64,000 nucleotides of DNA from JBARDN01 sp963755705 (GTDB taxonomy: Bacteria; Desulfobacterota; Binatia; Binatales; Binataceae): NCBI GenBank assembly GCA_963755705.1, contig CAVWKW010000001.1, positions 1,054,001 to 1,118,000 of the forward strand, read 5' to 3'. This document shows, one piece after another, positions 61,920 through 64,000 of the stretch. The number at the start of each line of letters is the position of its first letter. The stretch's first letter is position 1. The position numbers and the translations under genes are program-made. The notes under the pieces are model-generated. The model did no database searches and had not been told where the DNA came from. It worked only from the letters and a program-made list of their open reading frames with translations.

Positions 61920-62024
61920 CTTTTGCTCCTGCCTGCTCCTGCGCCCGCCACCGCGCTCATCAATTCAATGGACAAGTTTCTTAAGCCTAAATGTTATTAT
62001 TTGCGCCTTAATGTCGGAGGCGAG

Positions 62025-62855
62025 TCAAGCACCCCTATTTACTGGTCCGCTGGTGGTGCGTTTTGATCGTCGCGCGCGATTTTTGGCCGCAGGCTCTACG
62101 ATCATCGAGTCGGGTCTCTTTTCATATACCGAGACGTGTGCGCCGCTGCTATCGGTGAACGGTTCGCGGTTCCACCCTGCCCATCGTTCCCGCAGGCGCA
62201 ATCCCGCCAAGCGCGCCATCAGGTCGAGCTCCGAAGGCCACGCGTAACGCACCTGGATCGGATAGAACCTGATGCCGGCTTCGGAGATTTCCAGATCGCC
62301 GCCGATCGATTGCTGTGAGGCGCCGCCGCCGCGCGAGACATGCAGGAACACGCGATCGGTTTCAACGCTCTTCAGCCGGATATTGCTTCCGCGATCGTAG
62401 AGGGAAGTATCGGGCACGAAGCCCTCGAGCACAAAAACCCCGCCGTCGGCGAGACGCTTTGCCGCACGCGCGAAGCATCGGAGTTGCGCTTCCTGAGTGA
62501 GCAGCATGAAGAAGGTGTTGAAGACGACATAGATGAGCGAGAACTGGCCTGCGGCCTTCACGTCGGCGAAGTCGCCGATAGTGACCGGAATCGCGTCGCC
62601 GCCCGGCTTCGCGCGAAGCTGTGCGACCATCTTCTCCGACGAATCGATTCCCGAGACGCGGATGCCTCGCGCGGCGAGCGGGAATGCGATCCTGCCGGTG
62701 CCGATGCCGAGCTCGAGCGCGCGCCGTTTGCCCGCGAGATCGGCCAGGAATGAGGCCGCGGCCTCTGCGTTCTGCGGCGTCGAGCGGTTGGCGTCGTAAA
62801 CCTCCGCGATACGTTCGCCGTATGTGGATGTGTCGTAGCCGGCCATGCGCGTCAT
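62025..62855 (-). CDS. Class I SAM-dependent methyltransferase
   Basis: Start taken at ATG 62855 (MTRMAGYDTSTYGERIAEVYD, 276 residues); ATG 62846 is an alternative. The long open frame upstream is only a shadow of the P450. Motif I is RALELGIGTGRIAFPLA (about residues 45-60), then VSGIDSSEKMVAQL and the FSLIYVVFNTFFML and GGVFVLEGFVP strands. The substrate is unknown. It follows the P450 stop by 23 bp on the same strand. Confidence 0.83.
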   Translation of the reverse strand: MTRMAGYDTSTYGERIAEVYDANRSTPQNAEAAASFLADLAGKRRALELGIGTGRIAFPLAARGIRVSGIDSSEKMVAQLRAKPGGDAIPVTIGDFADVKAAGQFSLIYVVFNTFFMLLTQEAQLRCFARAAKRLADGGVFVLEGFVPDTSLYDRGSNIRLKSVETDRVFLHVSRGGGASQQSIGGDLEISEAGIRFYPIQVRYAWPSELDLMARLAGLRLRERWAGWNREPFTDSSGAHVSVYEKRPDSMIVEPAAKNRARRSKRTTSGPVNRGA

Positions 62856-62878
62856 TTGATGACGCAGCGTTGGCGATG

Positions 62879-64000
62879 TCAACGTGGGGCGAGCGTGAAC
62901 TCGATCGGCAGGGCGGCGGGGGCGCGAAAGCGTCCGGCTACTTGGTAGCGGATTTCGACGTCCGCGAGACGCAGGTTCGACGTCCGCGCGACGAGCGCCG
63001 CGATCGCGATCTGCGCTTCCGCGCGGGCCAGGCTGGCGCCCAGGCAATAGTGCGGTCCGAGGCTGAAGGCGAGATGGTCGTTGTCCTTGCGCGTGATATC
63101 GAAACGGTCGGGATCGGGGAATCGCGCCGGATCGCGGTTGGCTGCTCCCAGCAGGACCGATACCGCCTGCCCCTTGCGAATCGTCGCGCCTCCGATCTCG
63201 ACGTCTTGCGTCGCGACCTGCGGCGAGGGCGCTTGCGTCGGCGAATCGTAGCGCAGCGCTTCCTCGACGGCGCTGGTGATCAGACTCGGCTCGGCGCGCA
63301 GCCGCGCCAGTTGGTGCGGGTTGCGCAGGAGTGCGAGGACCGCGAGCCCGATCAGGCTGCGCGTGGTGCCGTGGCCGGCGGCGAAGAGCGTCTCTGTGAT
63401 CGAGACGAGCTGATCGTCGGTCATGCTGCGGTCTCTTTCGCGTGCCGAAATCAGCGCGCTCATCAAATCGTCCGCGGGGCGTGCTTTTCTTTGGGCGATC
63501 AGCGCGCGCAGGTAGTCGCCGAACGCGCGCGCCGACAAATCGCCCTCGGCCATCATCGCGGGAGTGCGCACGATTCCGCGAGACACGATGATCCCGTCCA
63601 CCCACTGCCGCAGCATCGCCCAATCCTCGGGCGGAACACCGATCATCGCGGAGATAACGTCGGCGGGAAGCGGATAGGCGTAGTCGGCGATCACGTCCAT
63701 GCGGCCCGCGTCCGCGAGTTCGTCGAGACGCGACGCCACCGCCGATTCGATCTGCGGGCGCATCGCGGCGATCCGATGCGGCGTGAAAGCCTTGCCGACG
63801 ACGTCGCGCGTCCAGGTATGATTCTCGCCGTCGAGGAACGAGAGTTCCTGGCTTTGGAACTTCAGGATCGGCGCGTCGGCGCCGAACTTCGCGCGTATCG
63901 CGTCCAGATACGCCACGCGCGAGAAGCGGCGATCGCGCAGATAGGCCGATGCGTCCGCGTATCGCGTCAGCATCCACGCCTGCGCGAAGGGACTCCAATG
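62879..64000 (-). CDS. Cytochrome P450, N-terminus cut by the window edge
   Basis: The frame runs to the last base of the window (373 residues visible); translation upstream of ATG 63973 gives HWSPFAQAW, a typical bacterial P450 lead (SPFAQAW before LTRY), so the true start lies outside. The I-helix has AAGHGTTRSLIGL, the ExxR motif is EEALRY, and the haem loop is FSLGPHYCLGASLAR with the proximal cysteine in CLG. Soluble bacterial class. The downstream methyltransferase may modify its product (inference). Confidence 0.93.
   Translation of the reverse strand, partial: HWSPFAQAWMLTRYADASAYLRDRRFSRVAYLDAIRAKFGADAPILKFQSQELSFLDGENHTWTRDVVGKAFTPHRIAAMRPQIESAVASRLDELADAGRMDVIADYAYPLPADVISAMIGVPPEDWAMLRQWVDGIIVSRGIVRTPAMMAEGDLSARAFGDYLRALIAQRKARPADDLMSALISARERDRSMTDDQLVSITETLFAAGHGTTRSLIGLAVLALLRNPHQLARLRAEPSLITSAVEEALRYDSPTQAPSPQVATQDVEIGGATIRKGQAVSVLLGAANRDPARFPDPDRFDITRKDNDHLAFSLGPHYCLGASLARAEAQIAIAALVARTSNLRLADVEIRYQVAGRFRAPAALPIEFTLAPR

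Noticed and set aside
62025..63998. A single 657-residue protein joining P450-region sequence to the methyltransferase
   Set aside because: The first part is an out-of-frame shadow of the P450. The methyltransferase proper starts near 62855.

Overview
This window comes from a GC-rich (roughly 60%) bacterial chromosome with about 60 protein genes, four tRNA genes and no rRNA, prophage, IS element or CRISPR array. The gene content suggests a free-living soil or sediment heterotroph: luciferase-like (probably F420- or FMN-dependent) oxidoreductases, including a Tat-exported FGD2-type protein, two cytochromes P450, three amidohydrolase_2 proteins, a CoA-transferase, a phytanoyl-CoA dioxygenase-like protein and a molybdenum hydroxylase. 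This mix resembles uncultured Desulfobacterota-like lineages such as Candidatus Binatota, but that placement is inference from gene content only. The left edge cuts a luciferase-like monooxygenase and the right edge cuts a P450.

Layout. 1-3.1 kb (minus): two LLM oxidoreductases flanking a PhyH-like dioxygenase, divergent from a WYL regulator. 3.25-5.6 kb: WYL regulator, a pair of identical-format palindromes (CTGACA-N6-TGTCAG, 53 bp apart), then cupin and GST genes. 5.75-12.6 kb (minus): a clock-type operon read kaiC, kaiB, kaiB, PAS histidine kinase, receiver protein, hybrid kinase. This is the most striking system in the window. 13-21.4 kb: two FAD enzymes, a frameshifted FGD2-like protein, and a minus-strand envelope/lipid group (glycine-zipper lipoprotein, phospholipase D-like lipoprotein, frameshifted M28-like protein, methyltransferase, NUDIX). 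21.6-25.1 kb: a phosphonate module (sulfatase/phosphonate-monoesterase superfamily enzyme convergent with an FAD oxidase plus phosphonoacetaldehyde hydrolase).

25.3-32.5 kb: P450, CoA-transferase, a channel-like two-helix membrane protein, a DUF547-radical SAM fusion, divergent from a fusion of two glycosyltransferase-type domains, and a pyruvoyl-dependent arginine decarboxylase. 32.5-42.9 kb: GST, EthD, histidine phosphatase, an amidohydrolase with a two-subunit molybdenum hydroxylase, RluA, quinone reductase, a beta-propeller lipoprotein and a frameshifted amidohydrolase. 43-47.9 kb: a HpaH-like hydratase followed by pyruvate dehydrogenase aceE-aceF without E3. 47.9-48.8 kb: two minus-strand hairpin terminators with a possible small RNA, then tRNA-Pro, -Arg, -His and -Lys. 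48.8-64 kb: an SRPBCC protein, MFS transporter, GNAT-like protein, a cytochrome b plus tetraheme cytochrome pair, amidohydrolase, ankyrin protein, epoxide hydrolase-like protein, fatty acid desaturase, MscL with a zinc ribbon, an intergenic repeat, a GSA-aminomutase-like enzyme, methyltransferase and P450.

Three genes (near 16.6, 19.16 and 41.84 kb) are each broken by what looks like the loss of one base. That may be real decay or a consensus error in the source assembly. Family calls were made by reading translated sequence; no database search was possible.
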